A DNA stretch of 64,000 bases from Antedon mediterranea (GCF_964355755.1 NC_092675.1:14213312-14277311); one strand, 5' to 3'. Shown: positions 38,700 through 52,151, numbered from the stretch's first letter. The notes: generated by a model from the sequence alone, not told the origin. Translations and numbers: made by a program.

Positions 38700-39038
38700 T
38701 GCACTTGTCAATTGTATGACCCACTATACGACCCCCGGGAGAGGTGCGTCATTTGTCCGATGTGCGTCATACTTTTGAATACCATGACGCACCCGTGCGT
38801 CAAAAAGGTGACTTACCTTTAGGTGACCATGACGCACCCATTTTGACGCACTGTGACCATGTTGTTTATGATATGGTGGGTGGTAAAGTGACGGACATTG
38901 ACACACCTTGTTCATTGATGTGACGTACCATCTAGGTTTTTTTGACGCACCCCTGCGTCAGTAATTATTTGTAAATGATGCACCCATGACGCACCTCTCC
39001 CGGGGGTCGTATAGTGAGTCATACAATTGACAAGTGCA
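38700..39038. mobile_element. Nested 339-bp MITE with 53-bp inverted repeats and TAA target duplication
   Basis: The ends read TGCACTTGTCAATTG inward and are complementary for about 53 bp (38,700-38,752 against 38,986-39,038) with a single mismatch (TGGGTCA/TGAGTCA). TAA lies directly outside each end (38,697-38,699 and 39,039-39,041). A 3-bp TWA duplication is typical of PIF/Harbinger MITEs, so that is the likely group (inference). The body carries roughly ten copies of TGACGCA/TGCGTCA in both orientations, so a transcript or single strand could form a long hairpin. The open frames here merely translate these repeats. Confidence 0.85.
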
Positions 39039-39041
39039 TAA

Positions 39042-39510
39042 TACAGGCGATGACGGCGAAAATCTGAATAGGCGCGCCTAGGCCTAGGCCTGCTTGGTTT
39101 TTTGCCGTTGATATCGTAAACACTTCCGAAACCAGTTAACATTAGCTTGGTAGTTATAATGCTGCTTTTCAATAGTGCAAAATAGTTAATTCGAGTGACT
39201 AAATAGGTTAAAACGGCGTCTGAAATCAGTCAAATTGACCATAGTGTCCACGCTGCTGCTATATCGCACACACTTCCTGGAATTACGTCATTGTGCCTAA
39301 ATAGCGCGTTGCTACGGAGTGAGTTTTCAGCGCGTATCAAAAAGAATTTCATTGCAAACTTCAAACGCGATTTTCTCGTAAACTAATTGAATGATTTGTA
39401 AGTTTTTAAAATATAATAACTTTTTAAATATTTACTCAATTTTTTTGAAATAAATACCATTGCAAAGCTTATGATTCAAATAATCCAAATATATAAAAAA
39501 ATACAAAATG
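39042..39510. other. Transposon 3 right interior, no gene recognised
   Basis: This contains a CGCGCCTAGGCCTAGGCC cluster at about 39,073-39,090. A GC-richer patch with GCGCGTTGCTACGGAG lies at about 39,303-39,318, and AT-rich sequence runs to the right TIR. No coding or RNA feature could be supported. Confidence 0.4.
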
Positions 39511-41960
39511 AATATTTCCGACAAAAGTAGGGTTTTGCCAGATCGGGTCACATTTTGTGATTTTCGAAAAAACTTGGTTACACAAAAACATCAAAGTGCT
39601 TAAAATCACATTATAAACCGTTTTAGACCATTTTGAGCATTTCGATAACACTTTTCACACAAAAACATCATAGAGCACAAAATAGCTTAATATCGTATTT
39701 AAAAACGTTTTAGACCATTTTGAGCATTTCGACTAAACTTGTTAACATAAAAACACCAAAGTGCTTAGAATGGCTTCAATCGCATTTGGAGACGCTTTAG
39801 ACCATTTTTGTGATTTTCGAAAAAAATTGTTAACATAAAAACACCAAAGTGCTTAGAATCACATTATAAACCGTTTTAGACCATTTTGAGCATTTCGATA
39901 ACAATTTTCACACAAAAACATCAAAGAGCACAAAATAGCTTAATATCGTATTTAAAAATGTTTTAGACCATTTTGAGCATTTAGAAAAAACTTTTTCACA
40001 CAAAACACCAAAGTGCTTAGAATAGCTTCAAATCGTATTTGGAGACGTTTTAGACCATTTTGAGATTTTCGAAAAAACTTGGTTACACAAAAACATCAAA
40101 GTGCTTAAAATCACATTATAAACCGTTTTAGGACATTTTGAGCATTTCGATAACACTTTTCACACAAAAACATCAAAGAGCACAAAATAGCTTAATATCG
40201 TATTTAAAAACGTTTTAGACCATTTTGAGCATTTCGACAAAACTTTTTCACACAAAACACCAAAGTGCTTAGAATAGCTTCAAATCGCATTTGGAGACGT
40301 TTTAGACCAATTTGTGCATTTCGATGAAACTTGGTTACACAAAAACATCAAAGTGCTTAAAATCACAATATAAATCGTTTTAGACCATTTTGAGCATTTC
40401 GATAACACTTTTCACACAAAAACATAAAAGAGCACAAAATAGCTTAATATCTTATTTAAAAACGTTTTAGACCATTTTGAGCATTTAGACAAAACTTTTT
40501 CACACAAAACACCAAAGTGCTTAGAATAGCTTCAAATCGCATTTGGAGACGTTTTAGACCATTTTGTGATTTTCAAAAAAACTTGTTAACATAAAAACAC
40601 CAAAGTGCTTAGAATAGCTTCAAATCGTATTTGGAGACGTTTTAGACCATTTTGTGATTTTCGAAAAAACTTGTTAACATAAAAACACCAAAGTGCTTAG
40701 AATAGCTTCAAATCGCATTTGGAGACATTTTAGACCAATTTGTGATTTTCGAAAAAAACTTGTCAACATAAAAACACCAAAGTGTTTAGAATAGCTTCAA
40801 ATCGCATTTGGAGACGTTTTAGACCAATTTGTGATTTTCGAAAAAACTTATCAACATAAAAACACCAAAGGGTTTAGAATAGCTTCAAATCGCATTTTGA
40901 GACGTTTTAGACCATTTTGTGATTTTCGAAAAAACTTGTTAACATAAAAACACGAAAGTGCTTAGAATAGCTTCAAATCGCATTTGGAAACGTTTTAGAC
41001 CATTTTGTGATTTTCGAAAAAACTTGTGAACATAAAAACACGAAAGTGCTTAGAATAGCTTCAAATCGCATTTGGAAACGTTTTAGACCATTTTGTGATT
41101 TTCGAAAAAAATTGTTAACATAAAAACACCAAAGTGCTTAGAATCACATTATAAACCGTTTTAGACCATTTTGAGCATTTCGATAACAATTTTCACACAA
41201 AAACATCAAAGAGCACAAAATAGCTTAATATCGTATTTAAAAATGTTTTAGACCATTTTGAGCATTTGGATAAAACTTTTTCACACAAAACACCAAAGTG
41301 CTTAGAATAGCTTCAAATCGCATTTGGAGACGTTTTAGACCATTTTGTGATTTTTGAAAAAAATTGTTAACATAAAAACACCAAAGTGCTTAGAATAGCT
41401 TCAAATCACATTTGTAGACGTTTTAGACCATTTTGTGATTTTCGAAAAAACTTGTTAACATAAAAACACGAAAGTGCTTAGAATAGCTTCAAATCGCATT
41501 TGGAAACGTTTTAGACCATTTTGTGATTTTCGAAAAAACTTGTTAACATAAAAACACCAAAGTGCTTAGAATAGCTTCAAATCGCATTTGGAAACGTTTT
41601 AGACCATTTTGTGATTTTCGAAAAAAATTGTTAACATAAAAACACCAAAGTGCTTAGAATCACATTATAAACCGTTTTAGACCATTTTGAGCATTTCGAT
41701 AACAATTTTCACACAAAAACATCAAAGAGCAAAAAATAGCTTAATATCGTATTTAAAAATGTTTTAGACCATTTTGAGCATTTGGATAAAACTTTTTCAC
41801 ACAAAACACCAAAGTGCTTAGAATAGCTTCAAATCGCATTTGGAGACGTGTTAGACCATTTTGTGATTTTTGAAAAAACTTGTTAACATAAAAACACCAA
41901 AGTGCTTAGAATAGCTTCAAATCACATTTGGAGACGTTTTAGACCATTTTGTGATTTTCG

Positions 41961-44014
41961 AAAAAACTTAACATAAAAACACGAAAGTGCTTAGAATAGC
42001 TTCAAATCGCATTTGGAAACGTTTTAGACCATTTTGTGATTTTCGAAAAAACTTGTTAACATAAAAACACCAAAGTGCTTAGAATAGCTTCAAATCGCAT
42101 TTGGAAACGTTTTAGACCATTTTGTGATTTTCGAAAAAAATTGTTAACATAAAAACACCAAAGTGCTTAGAATCACATTATAAACCGTTTTAGACCATTT
42201 TGAGCTTTTCGATAACAATTTTCACACAAAAACATCAAAGAGCACAAAATAGCTTAATATCGTATTTAAAAATGTTTTAGACCATTTTGAGAATTAGATA
42301 AAACTTTTTCACACAAAACACCAAAGTGCTTAGAATAGCTTCAAATCGCATTTGGAGACGTTTTAGACCATTTTGTGATTTTTGAAAAAACTTGTTAACA
42401 TAAAAACACCAAAGTGCTTAGAATAGCTTCAAATCACATTTGGAGAGGTTTTAGACCATTTTGTGATTTTTGAAAAAACTTGTTAACATAAAAACACGAA
42501 AGTGCTTAGAATAGCTTCAAATCGCATTTGGAAACGTTTTAGACCATTTTGTGATTTTAGAAAAAAATTGTTAACATAAAAACACCAAAGTGCTTAGAAT
42601 CACATTATAAACCGTTTTAGACCATTTTGAGCATTTCGATAACAATTTTCACACAAAAACATCAAAGAGCACAAAATAGCTTAATATCGTATTTAAAAAT
42701 GTTTTAGACCATTTTGAGAATTAGATAAAACTTTTTCACACAAAACACCAAAGTGCTTAGAATAGCTTCAAATCGCATTTGGAGACGTTTTAGACCATTT
42801 TGTGATTTTTGAAAAAACTTGTTAACATAAAAACACCAAAGTGCTTAGAATAGCTTCAAATCACATTTGGAGACGTTTTAGACCATTTTGTGATTTTTGA
42901 AAAAACTTGTTAACATAAAAACACGAAAGTGCTTAGAATAGCTTCAAATCGCATTTGGAAACGTTTTAGACCATTTTGTGATTTTCGAAAAAACTTAACA
43001 TAAAAACACGAAAGTGCTTAGAATAGCTTCAAATCGCATTTGGAAACGTTTTAGACCATTTTGTGATTTTCGAAAAAACTTGTTAACATAAAAACACCAA
43101 AGTGCTTAGAATAGCTTCAAATCGCATTTGGAAACGTTTTAGACCATTTTGTGATTTTCGAAAAAAATTGTTAACATAAAAACACCAAAGTGCTTAGAAT
43201 CACATTATAAACCGTTTTAGACCATTTTGAGCTTTTCGATAACAATTTTCACACAAAAACATCAAAGAGCACAAAATAGCTTAATATCGTATTTAAAAAT
43301 GTTTTAGACCATTTTGAGAATTAGATAAAACTTTTTCACACAAAACACCAAAGTGCTTAGAATAGCTTCAAATCGCATTTGGAGACGTTTTAGACCATTT
43401 TGTGATTTTTGAAAAAACTTGTTAACATAAAAACACCAAAGTGCTTAGAATAGCTTCAAATCACATTTGGAGAGGTTTTAGACCATTTTGTGATTTTTGA
43501 AAAAACTTGTTAACATAAAAACACGAAAGTGCTTAGAATAGCTTCAAATCGCATTTGGAAACGTTTTAGACCATTTTGTGATTTTAGAAAAAAATTGTTA
43601 ACATAAAAACACCAAAGTGCTTAGAATCACATTATAAACCGTTTTAGACCATTTTGAGCATTTCGATAACAATTTTCACACAAAAACATCAAAGAGCACA
43701 AAATAGCTTAATATCGTATTTAAAAATGTTTTAGACCATTTTGAGAATTAGATAAAACTTTTTCACACAAAACACCAAAGTGCTTAGAATAGCTTCAAAT
43801 CGCATTTGGAGACGTTTTAGACCATTTTGTGATTTTTGAAAAAACTTGTTAACATAAAAACACCAAAGTGCTTAGAATAGCTTCAAATCACATTTGGAGA
43901 CGTTTTAGACCATTTTGTGATTTTTGAAAAAACTTGTTAACATAAAAACACGAAAGTGCTTAGAATAGCTTCAAATCGCATTTGGAAACGTTTTAGACCA
44001 TTTTGTGATTTTCG
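41961..44014 (+). repeat. 1,027-bp tandem duplication in satellite
   Basis: The units are about 41,961-42,987 and 42,988-44,014. The rare 4-bp-deleted junction AAAAAACTTAACATAAAAAC occurs at 41,961 and 42,988. GTGATTTTAGAAAAAAATTG occurs at 42,551 and 43,578, and TGGAGAGGTTTTAGACC at 42,441 and 43,468. All offsets are 1,027 bp. The sharing of three independent private mutations makes duplication, not chance, the explanation. Confidence 0.93.
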
Positions 44015-44672
44015 AAAAAAATTGTTAACATAAAAACACCAAAGTGCTTAGAATCACATTATAAACCGTTTTAAACCATTTTGAGCATTTCGATAACAAT
44101 TTTCACACAAAAACATCAAAGAGCACAAAATAGCTTAATATCGTATTTAAAAATGTTTTAGACCATTTTGAGCATTTAGATAAAACTTTTTCACACAAAA
44201 CACCAAAGTGCTTAGAATAGCTTCAAATCGCATTTGGAGACGGTTTAGACCATTTTGTGATTTAAAAAAAAAAATTGTTAACATAAAAACACCAAAGTGC
44301 TTAGAATAGCTTCAAATCGCATTTGGAGACGTTTTAGACCATTTTGTGATTTTCGAAAAAACTTGTTAACATAAAAACACCAAAGTGCTTAGAAGAGCTT
44401 CAAATCGTATTTGGAGACGTTTTAGACCATTTTGAGATTTTCGAAAAAACTTGGTTACACAAAAACATCAAAGTGCTTAAAATCACAATATAAACCGTTT
44501 TAGACCATTTTGAGCATTTCGATAACACTTTTCACACAAAAACCTCAAAGAGCACAAAATAGCTTAATATCGTATTTAAATACGTTTTAGACCATTTTGA
44601 GCATTTCGACAAAACTTTTTCACACAAAACACCAAAGTGCTTAGAATAGCTTCAAATCGCATTTGGAGACGT

Positions 44673-45176
44673 TTTAGACCAATTTGTGCATTTCGATGAA
44701 ACTTGATTACACAAAAACATCAAAGTGCTTAAAATCACATTATAAACCGTTTTAGACCATTTTGAGCATTTCGATAACACTTTTCACACAAAAACATCAA
44801 AGAGCACAAAATAGCTTAATATCGTATTTAAAAACGTTTTAGACCATTTTGAGCATTTAGACAAAACTTTTTCACACAAAACACCAAAGTGCTTAGAATA
44901 GCTTCAAATCGCATTTGGAGACGTTTTAGACCAATTTGTGCATTTCGATGAAACTTGATTACACAAAAACATCAAAGTGCTTAAAATCACATTATAAACC
45001 GTTTTAGACCATTTTGAGCATTTCGATAACACTTTTCACACAAAAACATCAAAGAGCACAAAATAGCTTAATATCGTATTTAAAAACGTTTTAGACCATT
45101 TTGAGCATTTAGACAAAACTTTTTCACACAAAACACCAAAGTGCTTAGAATAGCTTCAAATCGCATTTGGAGACGT
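44673..45176 (+). repeat. 252-bp trimer duplicated in tandem (second site)
   Basis: TTTAGACCAATTTGTGCATT occurs at 44,673 and 44,925. The repeated unit has the same A-like, B, C composition as the one at 15.7 kb and the same variant TTGATTACACAAAAACATC. Confidence 0.88.
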
Positions 45177-48100
45177 TTTAGAACATTTTGTGTTTTTCGA
45201 AAAAACCTGTTAACATAAAAACACCAAAGTGCTTAGAATAGCTTCAAATCGCATTTGGAGACGATTTAGACCATTTTGTGATTTTCGAAAAAACTTGTTA
45301 ACATAAAAACACCAAAGTGCTTAGAATAGCGTCAAATCGTATTTGGAGACGTTTTAGACCATTTTGTGATTTTCGAAAAAACTTGTTAACATAAAAACAC
45401 CAAAGTGCTTAGAATAGCTTCAAATCGCATTTGGAGACGTTTTAGACAATTTTGTGCATTTCGATGAAACTTGGTTACACAAAAACATCAAAGTGCTTAA
45501 AATCACATTATAAATCGTTTTAGACCATTTTGAGCATTTCGACAAAACTTTTTCACACAAAATACCAAAGTGCTTAGAATAGCTTCAAATCGCATTTGGA
45601 GACGTTTTAGACCATTTTGTGATTTTCGAAAAAACTTTTTAACATAAAAACACCAAAGTGCTTAGAATAGCTTCAAATCACATTTGGAGACGTTTTAGAC
45701 CATTTTGTGATTTTCGAAAAAACTTGTTAACATAAAAACACGAAAGTGCTTAGAATAGCTTCAAATCGCATTTGGAAACGTTTTAGACCATTTTGTGATT
45801 TTCGAAAAAAATTGTTAACATAAAAACCCCAAAGTGCTTAGAATCACATTATAAACCGTTTTAGACCATTTTGAGCATTTCGATAACAATTTTCACACAA
45901 AAACATCAAAGAGCACAAAATAGCTTAATATCGTATTTAAAAATGTTTTAGACCATTTTGAGCATTTAGATAAAACTTTTTCACACAAAACACCAAAGTG
46001 CTTAGAATAGCTTCAAATCGCATTTGGAGACGTTTTAGACCATTTTGTGATTTTTGAAAAAACTTGTTAACATAAAAACACCAAAGTGCTTAGAATAGCT
46101 TCAAATCACATTTGGAGACGTTTTAGACCATTTTGTGATTTTCGAAAAAACTTGTTAACATAAAAACACGAAAGTGCTTAGAATAGCTTCAAATCGCATT
46201 TGGAAACGTTTTAGACCATTTTGTGATTTTCGAAAAAACTTGTTAACATAAAAACACGAAAGTGCTTAGAATAAATTCAAATCGCATTTGGAAACGTTTT
46301 AGACCATTTTGTGATTTTCGAAAAAAAATGTTAACATAAAAACACCAAAGTGCTTAGAATCACATTATAAACCGTTTTAGACCATTTTGAGCATTTCGAT
46401 AACAATTTTCACACAAAAACATCAAAGAGCACAAAATAGATTAATATCGTATTTAAAAATGTTTTAGACAATTTTGAGCATTTAGATAAAACTTTTTCAC
46501 ACAAAACACCAAAGTGCTTAGAATAGCTTCAAATCGCATTTGGAGACGTTTTAGAGCATTTTGTGATTTTTGAAAAAACTTGTTAACATAAAAACACCAA
46601 AGTGCTTAGAATAGCTTCAAATCACATTTGGAGACGTTTTAGACCATTTTGTGATTTTTGAAAAAACTTGTTAACATAAAAACACGAAAGTGCTTAGAAT
46701 AGCTTCAAATCACATTTGGAGACGTTTTAGACCATTTTGTGATTTTTGAAAAAACTTGTTAACATAAAAACACGAAAGTGCTTAGAATAGCTTCAAATCG
46801 CATTTGGAAACGTTTTAGACCATTTTGTGATTTTCGAAAAAGATTGTTAACATAAAAACACCAAAGTGCTTAGAATCACATTATAAACCGTTTTAGACCA
46901 TTTTGAGCATTTCGATAACAATTTTCACACAAAAACATCAAAGAGCACAAAATAGCTTAATATCGTATTTAAAAATGTTTTAGACCATTTTGAGCATTTA
47001 GATAAAACTTTTTCTCACAAAACACCAAAGTGCTTAGAATAGCTTCAAATCGCATTTGGAGACGGTTTAGACCATTTTGTGATTTTGAAAAAACTTGTTA
47101 ACATAAAAACACCAAAGTGCTTAGAATAGCTTCAAATCGCATTTGGAGACGTTTTAGACCATTTTGTGATTTTCGAAAAAACTTGTTATCATAAAAACAC
47201 CAAAGTGCTTAGAATAGCTTCAAATCGTATTTGGAGACGTTTTAGACCTTTTTGAGATTTTCGAAAAAACTTGGTTACACAAAAACATCAAAGTGCTTAA
47301 AATCACATTATAAACCGTTTTAGACCATTTTGAGCATTTCGATAACACTTTTCACACAAAAACATCAAAGAGCACAAAAAAGCTTAATATCGTATTTAAA
47401 AACGTTTTAGACCATTTTGAACATTTCGACAAAACTTTTTCACACAAAACACCAAAGTGCTTAGAATAGCTTCAAATCGCATTTGGAGACGTTTTAGACC
47501 AATGTGTGCATTTCGATGAAACTTGATTACACAAAAACATCAAAGTGCTTAAAATCACATTATAAACCGTTTTAGACCATTTTGAGCATTTCGATAACAC
47601 TTTTCACACAAAAACATCAAAGAGCACAAAATAGCTTAATATCGTATTTAAAAACGTTTTAGACCATTTTGAGCATTTAGACAAAACTTTTTCACACAAA
47701 ACACCAAAGTGCTTAGAATAGCTTCAAATCGCATTTGGAGACGTTTTAGAACATTTTGTGTTTTTCGAAAAAACCTGTTAACATAAAAACACCAAAGTGC
47801 TTAGAATAGCTTCAAATCGCATTTGGAGACGATTTAGACCATTTTGTGATTTTCGAAAAAAGTTGTTAACATAAAAACACCAAAGTGCTTAGAATAGCGT
47901 CAAATCGTATTTGGAGACGTTTTAGACCATTTTGTGATTTTCGAAAAAACTTGTTAACATAAAAACACCAAAGTGCTTAGAATAGCTTCAAATCGCATTT
48001 GGAGACGTTTTAGACCATTTTGTGCATTTCGATGACACTTGGTTACACAAAAACATCAAAGTGCTTAAAATCACATTATAAATCGTTTTAGACCATTTTG

Positions 48101-50835
48101 AGCATTTCGACAAAACTTTTTCACACAAAATACCAAAGTGCTTAGAATAGCTTCAAATCGCATTTGGAGACGTTTTAGACCATTTTGTGATTTTCGAAAA
48201 AACTTTTTAACATAAAAACACCAAAGTGCTTAGAATAGCTTCAAATCACATTTGGAGACGTTTTAGACCATTTTGTGATTTTCGAAAAAACTTGTTAACA
48301 TAAAAACACGAAAGTGCTTAGAATAGCTTCAAATCGCATTTGGAAACGTTTTAGACCATTTTGTGATTTTCGAAAAAAATTGTTAACATAAAAACACCAA
48401 AGTGCTTAGAATCACATTATAAACCGTTTTAGACCATTTTGAGCATTTCGATAAAAAATTTCACACAAAAACATCAAAGAGCACAAAATAGCTTAATATC
48501 GTATTTAAAAATGTTTTAGACCATTTTGAGCATTTAGATAAAACTTTTTCACACAAAACACCAAAGTGCTTAGAATAGCTTCAAATCGCATTTGGAGACG
48601 TTTTAGACCATTTTGTGATTTTTGAAAAAACTTGTTAACATAAAAACATCAAAGTGTACAGAATAACTTCAAATCGCATTTGGAGACCGTTTTAGGCCAA
48701 TTTGTGATTTTCGAAAAAACTTGTTAACCTAAAAATACCAAAGTGTTTAGAATAGCTTCAAATCGCATTTAGAGACGTTTTAGACCATTTTGTGATTTTC
48801 GAAAAAACTTGTTAACATAAAAACACCAAAGTGCTTAGAATAGCTTCAAATCGCATTTGGAGACATTTTAGACCATTTTGTGATTTTTGAAAAAAACTTG
48901 TTAACATAAAAACACCAAAGTGCTTACAATAGCTTCAAATCGTATTTGGAGACGTTTTAGACCATTTTGTGATTTTCGAAAAAACTTGTTAACATAAAAA
49001 CACCAAAGTACTTAGAATAGCTTCAAATCGCATTTGGAGACGTTTTTGACCATTTTGTGCATTTCGATGAAACTTGGTTACACAAAAACATCAAAGTGCT
49101 TAAAATCACATTATAAACCGTTTTAGACCATTTGAGCATTTCGATAACACTTTTCACACAAAAACATCAAAGAGCACAAAATAGCTTAATATCGTATTTA
49201 AAAACGTTTTAGACCATTTTGAGCATTTCGACAAAACTTTTTCACACAAAACACCAAAGTGCTTAGAATAGCTTCAAATCGCATTTGGAGACGTTTTAGA
49301 CCAATTTGTGCATTTCAATGAAACTTGGTTACACAAAAACATCAAAGTGCTTAAAATCACATTATAAAACGTTTTAGACCATTTTGAGCATTTAGACAAA
49401 ACTTTTTCACACAAAACACCAAAGTGCTTAGAATAGCTTCAAATCGCATTTGGAGACGTTTTAGACCATTTTGTGATTTTCAAAAAAACTTGTTAACATA
49501 AAAACACCAAAGTGCTTAGAATAGCTTCAAATCGTATTTGGAGACGTTTTAGACCATTTTGTGATTTTCGAAAAAAACTTGTTAACATAAAAACACCAAA
49601 GTGCTTAGAATAGCTTCAAATCGCATTTGGAGACGTTTTAGACCATTTTGTGATTTTTGAAAAAACTTGTAAACATAAAAACACCAAAGTGCTTAGAATA
49701 GCTTCAAATCACATTTGGAGACGTTTTAGACCATTTTGTGATTTTCGAAAAAACTTGTTAACATAAAAACACGAACGTGTTTAGAATATCTTCAAATCGC
49801 ATTTGGAAACGTTTTAGACCATTTTGTGATTTTCGAAAAAACTTGTTAACATAAAAACACGAAAGTGCTTAGAATAGCTTCAAATCGCATTTGGAAACGT
49901 TTTAGACCATTTTGTGATTTTCGAAAAAAATTGTTAAAATAAAAACACGAAAGTGCTTAGAATAGCTTCAAATCACATTTGGAGACGTTTTAGACCATTT
50001 TGTGATTTTTCAAAAAACTTGTTAACATAAAAACACGAAAGTGCTTAGAATAGCTTCAAATCGCATTTGGAAACGTTTTAGACCATTTTGTGATTTTCGA
50101 AAAAGATTGTTAACATAAAAACACCAAAGTGCTTAGAATCACATTATAAACCGTTTTAGACCATTTTGAGCATTTCGATAACAATTTTCACACAAAAACA
50201 TCAAAGAGCACAAAATAGCTTAATATCGTATTTAAAAATGTTTTAGACCATTTTGAGCATTTAGATAAAACTTTTTCACACAAAAAACCAAAGTGCTTAG
50301 AATAGCTTCAAATCGCATTTGGAGACGGTTTAGACCATTTTGTGATTTTGAAAAAACTTGTTAACATAAAAACACCAAAGTGCTTAGAATAGCTTCAAAT
50401 CGCATTTGGAGACGTTTTAGACCATTTTGTGATTTTCGAAAAAACTTGTTAACATAAAAACACCAAAGTGCTTAGAATAGCTTCAAATCACATTTGGAGA
50501 CGTTTTAGACCATTTTGTGATTTTTGAAAAAACTTGTTAACATAAAAACACGAAAGTGCTTAGAATAGCTTCAAATCACATTTGGAGACGTTTTAGACCA
50601 TTTTGTGATTTTCGAAAAAGATTGTTAACATAAAAACACCAAAGTGCTTAGAATCACATTATAAACCGTTTTAGACCATTTTGAGCATTTCGATAACAAT
50701 TTTCACACAAAAACATCAAAGAGCACAAAATAGCTTAATATCGTATTTAAAAATGTTTTAGACCATTTTGAGCATTTAGATAAAACTTTTTCACACAAAA
50801 CACCAAAGTGCTTAGAATAGCTTCAAATCGCATTT

Positions 50836-51589
50836 GGAGACGGTTTAGACCATTTTGTGATTTTGAAAAAACTTGTTAACATAAAAACACCAAAGTGCTT
50901 AGAATAGCTTCAAATTGCATTTGGAGACGTTTTAGACCATTTTGTGATTTTCGAAAAAACTTGTTAACATAAAAACACCAAAGTGCTTAGAATAGCTTCA
51001 AATCGTATTTGGAGACGTTTTAGACCATTTTGAGATTTTCGAAAAAACTTGGTTACACAAAAACATCAAAGTGCTTAAAATCACATTATAAACCGTTTTA
51101 GACCATTTTGAGCATTTCGATAACACTTTTCACACAAAAACATCAAAGAGCACAAAATAGCTTAATATCGTATTTAAAAACGTTTTAGACCATTTTGAGC
51201 ATTTCGACAAAAGGAGACGGTTTAGACCATTTTGTGATTTTGAAAAAACTTGTTAACATAAAAACACCAAAGTGCTTAGAATAGCTTCAAATCGCATTTG
51301 GAGACGTTTTAGACCATTTTGTGATTTTCGAAAAAACTTGTTAACATAAAAACACCAAAGTGCTTAGAATAGCTTCAAATCGTATTTGGAGACGTTTTAG
51401 ACCATTTTGAGATTTTCGAAAAAACTTGGTTACACAAAAACATCAAAGTGCTTAAAATCACATTATAAACCGTTTTAGACCATTTTGAGCATTTCGATAA
51501 CACTTTTCACACAAAAACATCAAAGAGCACAAAATAGCTTAATATCGTATTTAAAAACGTTTTAGACCATTTTGAGCATTTCGACAAAA
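50836..51589 (+). repeat. 377-bp tandem duplication with an out-of-register joint
   Basis: The units are 50,836-51,212 and 51,213-51,589. Both begin GGAGACGGTTTAGACC and end CATTTCGACAAAA. The joint CGACAAAAGGAGACGG at about 51,205-51,220 fuses the end of one monomer to the middle of another, so about half a monomer is missing and two conserved boxes lie unusually close together. One difference was seen between copies (CAAATTGCATTTGG against CAAATCGCATTTGG). The joint shows no obvious homology, unlike the in-phase duplications elsewhere. Confidence 0.93.
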
Positions 51590-51647
51590 CTTTTTCACAC
51601 AAAACACCAAAGTGCTTAGAATAGCTTCAAATCGCATTTGGAGACGT

Positions 51648-52151
51648 TTTAGACCAATTTGTGCATTTCGATGAAACTTGATTACACAAAAACATCAAAG
51701 TGCTTAAAATCACATTATAAACCGTTTTAGACCATTTTGAGCATTTTGATAACACTTTTCACACAAAAACATCAAAGAGCACAAAATAGCTTAATATCGT
51801 ATTTAAAAACGTTTTAGACCATTTTGAGCATTTCGACAAAACTTTTTCACACAAAACACCAAAGTGCTTAGAATAGCTTCAAATCGCATTTGGAGACGTT
51901 TTAGACCAATTTGTGCATTTCGATGAAACTTGATTACACAAAAACATCAAAATGCTTAAAATCACATTATAAACCGTTTTAGACCATTTTGAGCATTTCG
52001 ATAACACTTTTCACACAAAAACATCAAAGAGCACAAAATAGCTTAATATCGTATTTAAAAACGTTTTAGACCATTTTGAGCATTTAGACAAAACTTTTTC
52101 ACACAAAACACCAAAGTGCTTAGAATAGCTTCAAATCGCATTTTGAGACGT
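51648..52151 (+). repeat. 252-bp trimer duplicated in tandem (third site)
   Basis: TTTAGACCAATTTGTGCATT occurs at 51,648 and 51,900. The second unit carries AAATGCTTAAAATC in place of AAGTGCTTAAAATC and CATTTAGACAAAAC in place of CATTTCGACAAAAC. Confidence 0.85.

Larger units (their letters stand above)
37579..39551. mobile_element. DNA transposon 3 (non-autonomous), 2.0 kb, 4-bp ATTT target duplication
   Basis: Both ends read GTGACCCGATCTGGCAAAAC inward. The inverted repeat is perfect for 23 bp and continues with four differences to about 39 bp (TTTGTCGG conserved). ATTT flanks it on both sides (37,575-37,578 and 39,552-39,555), and the intact monomer has ATTTTGTG. An alternative reading is a 2-bp TT duplication with TGTG...CACA ends. 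There is no transposase, and the open frames of 60-86 codons lack any recognisable feature. A nested 339-bp palindromic element lies in the right half. I could not place the superfamily from the termini alone. Confidence 0.93.

Noticed and set aside
38724-39172. Minus-strand open frames of 63 and 86 codons in transposon 3
   Set aside because: They translate the palindromic TGACGCA-rich MITE and its flank; repeated CGxRH-like peptides come from the DNA repeats.
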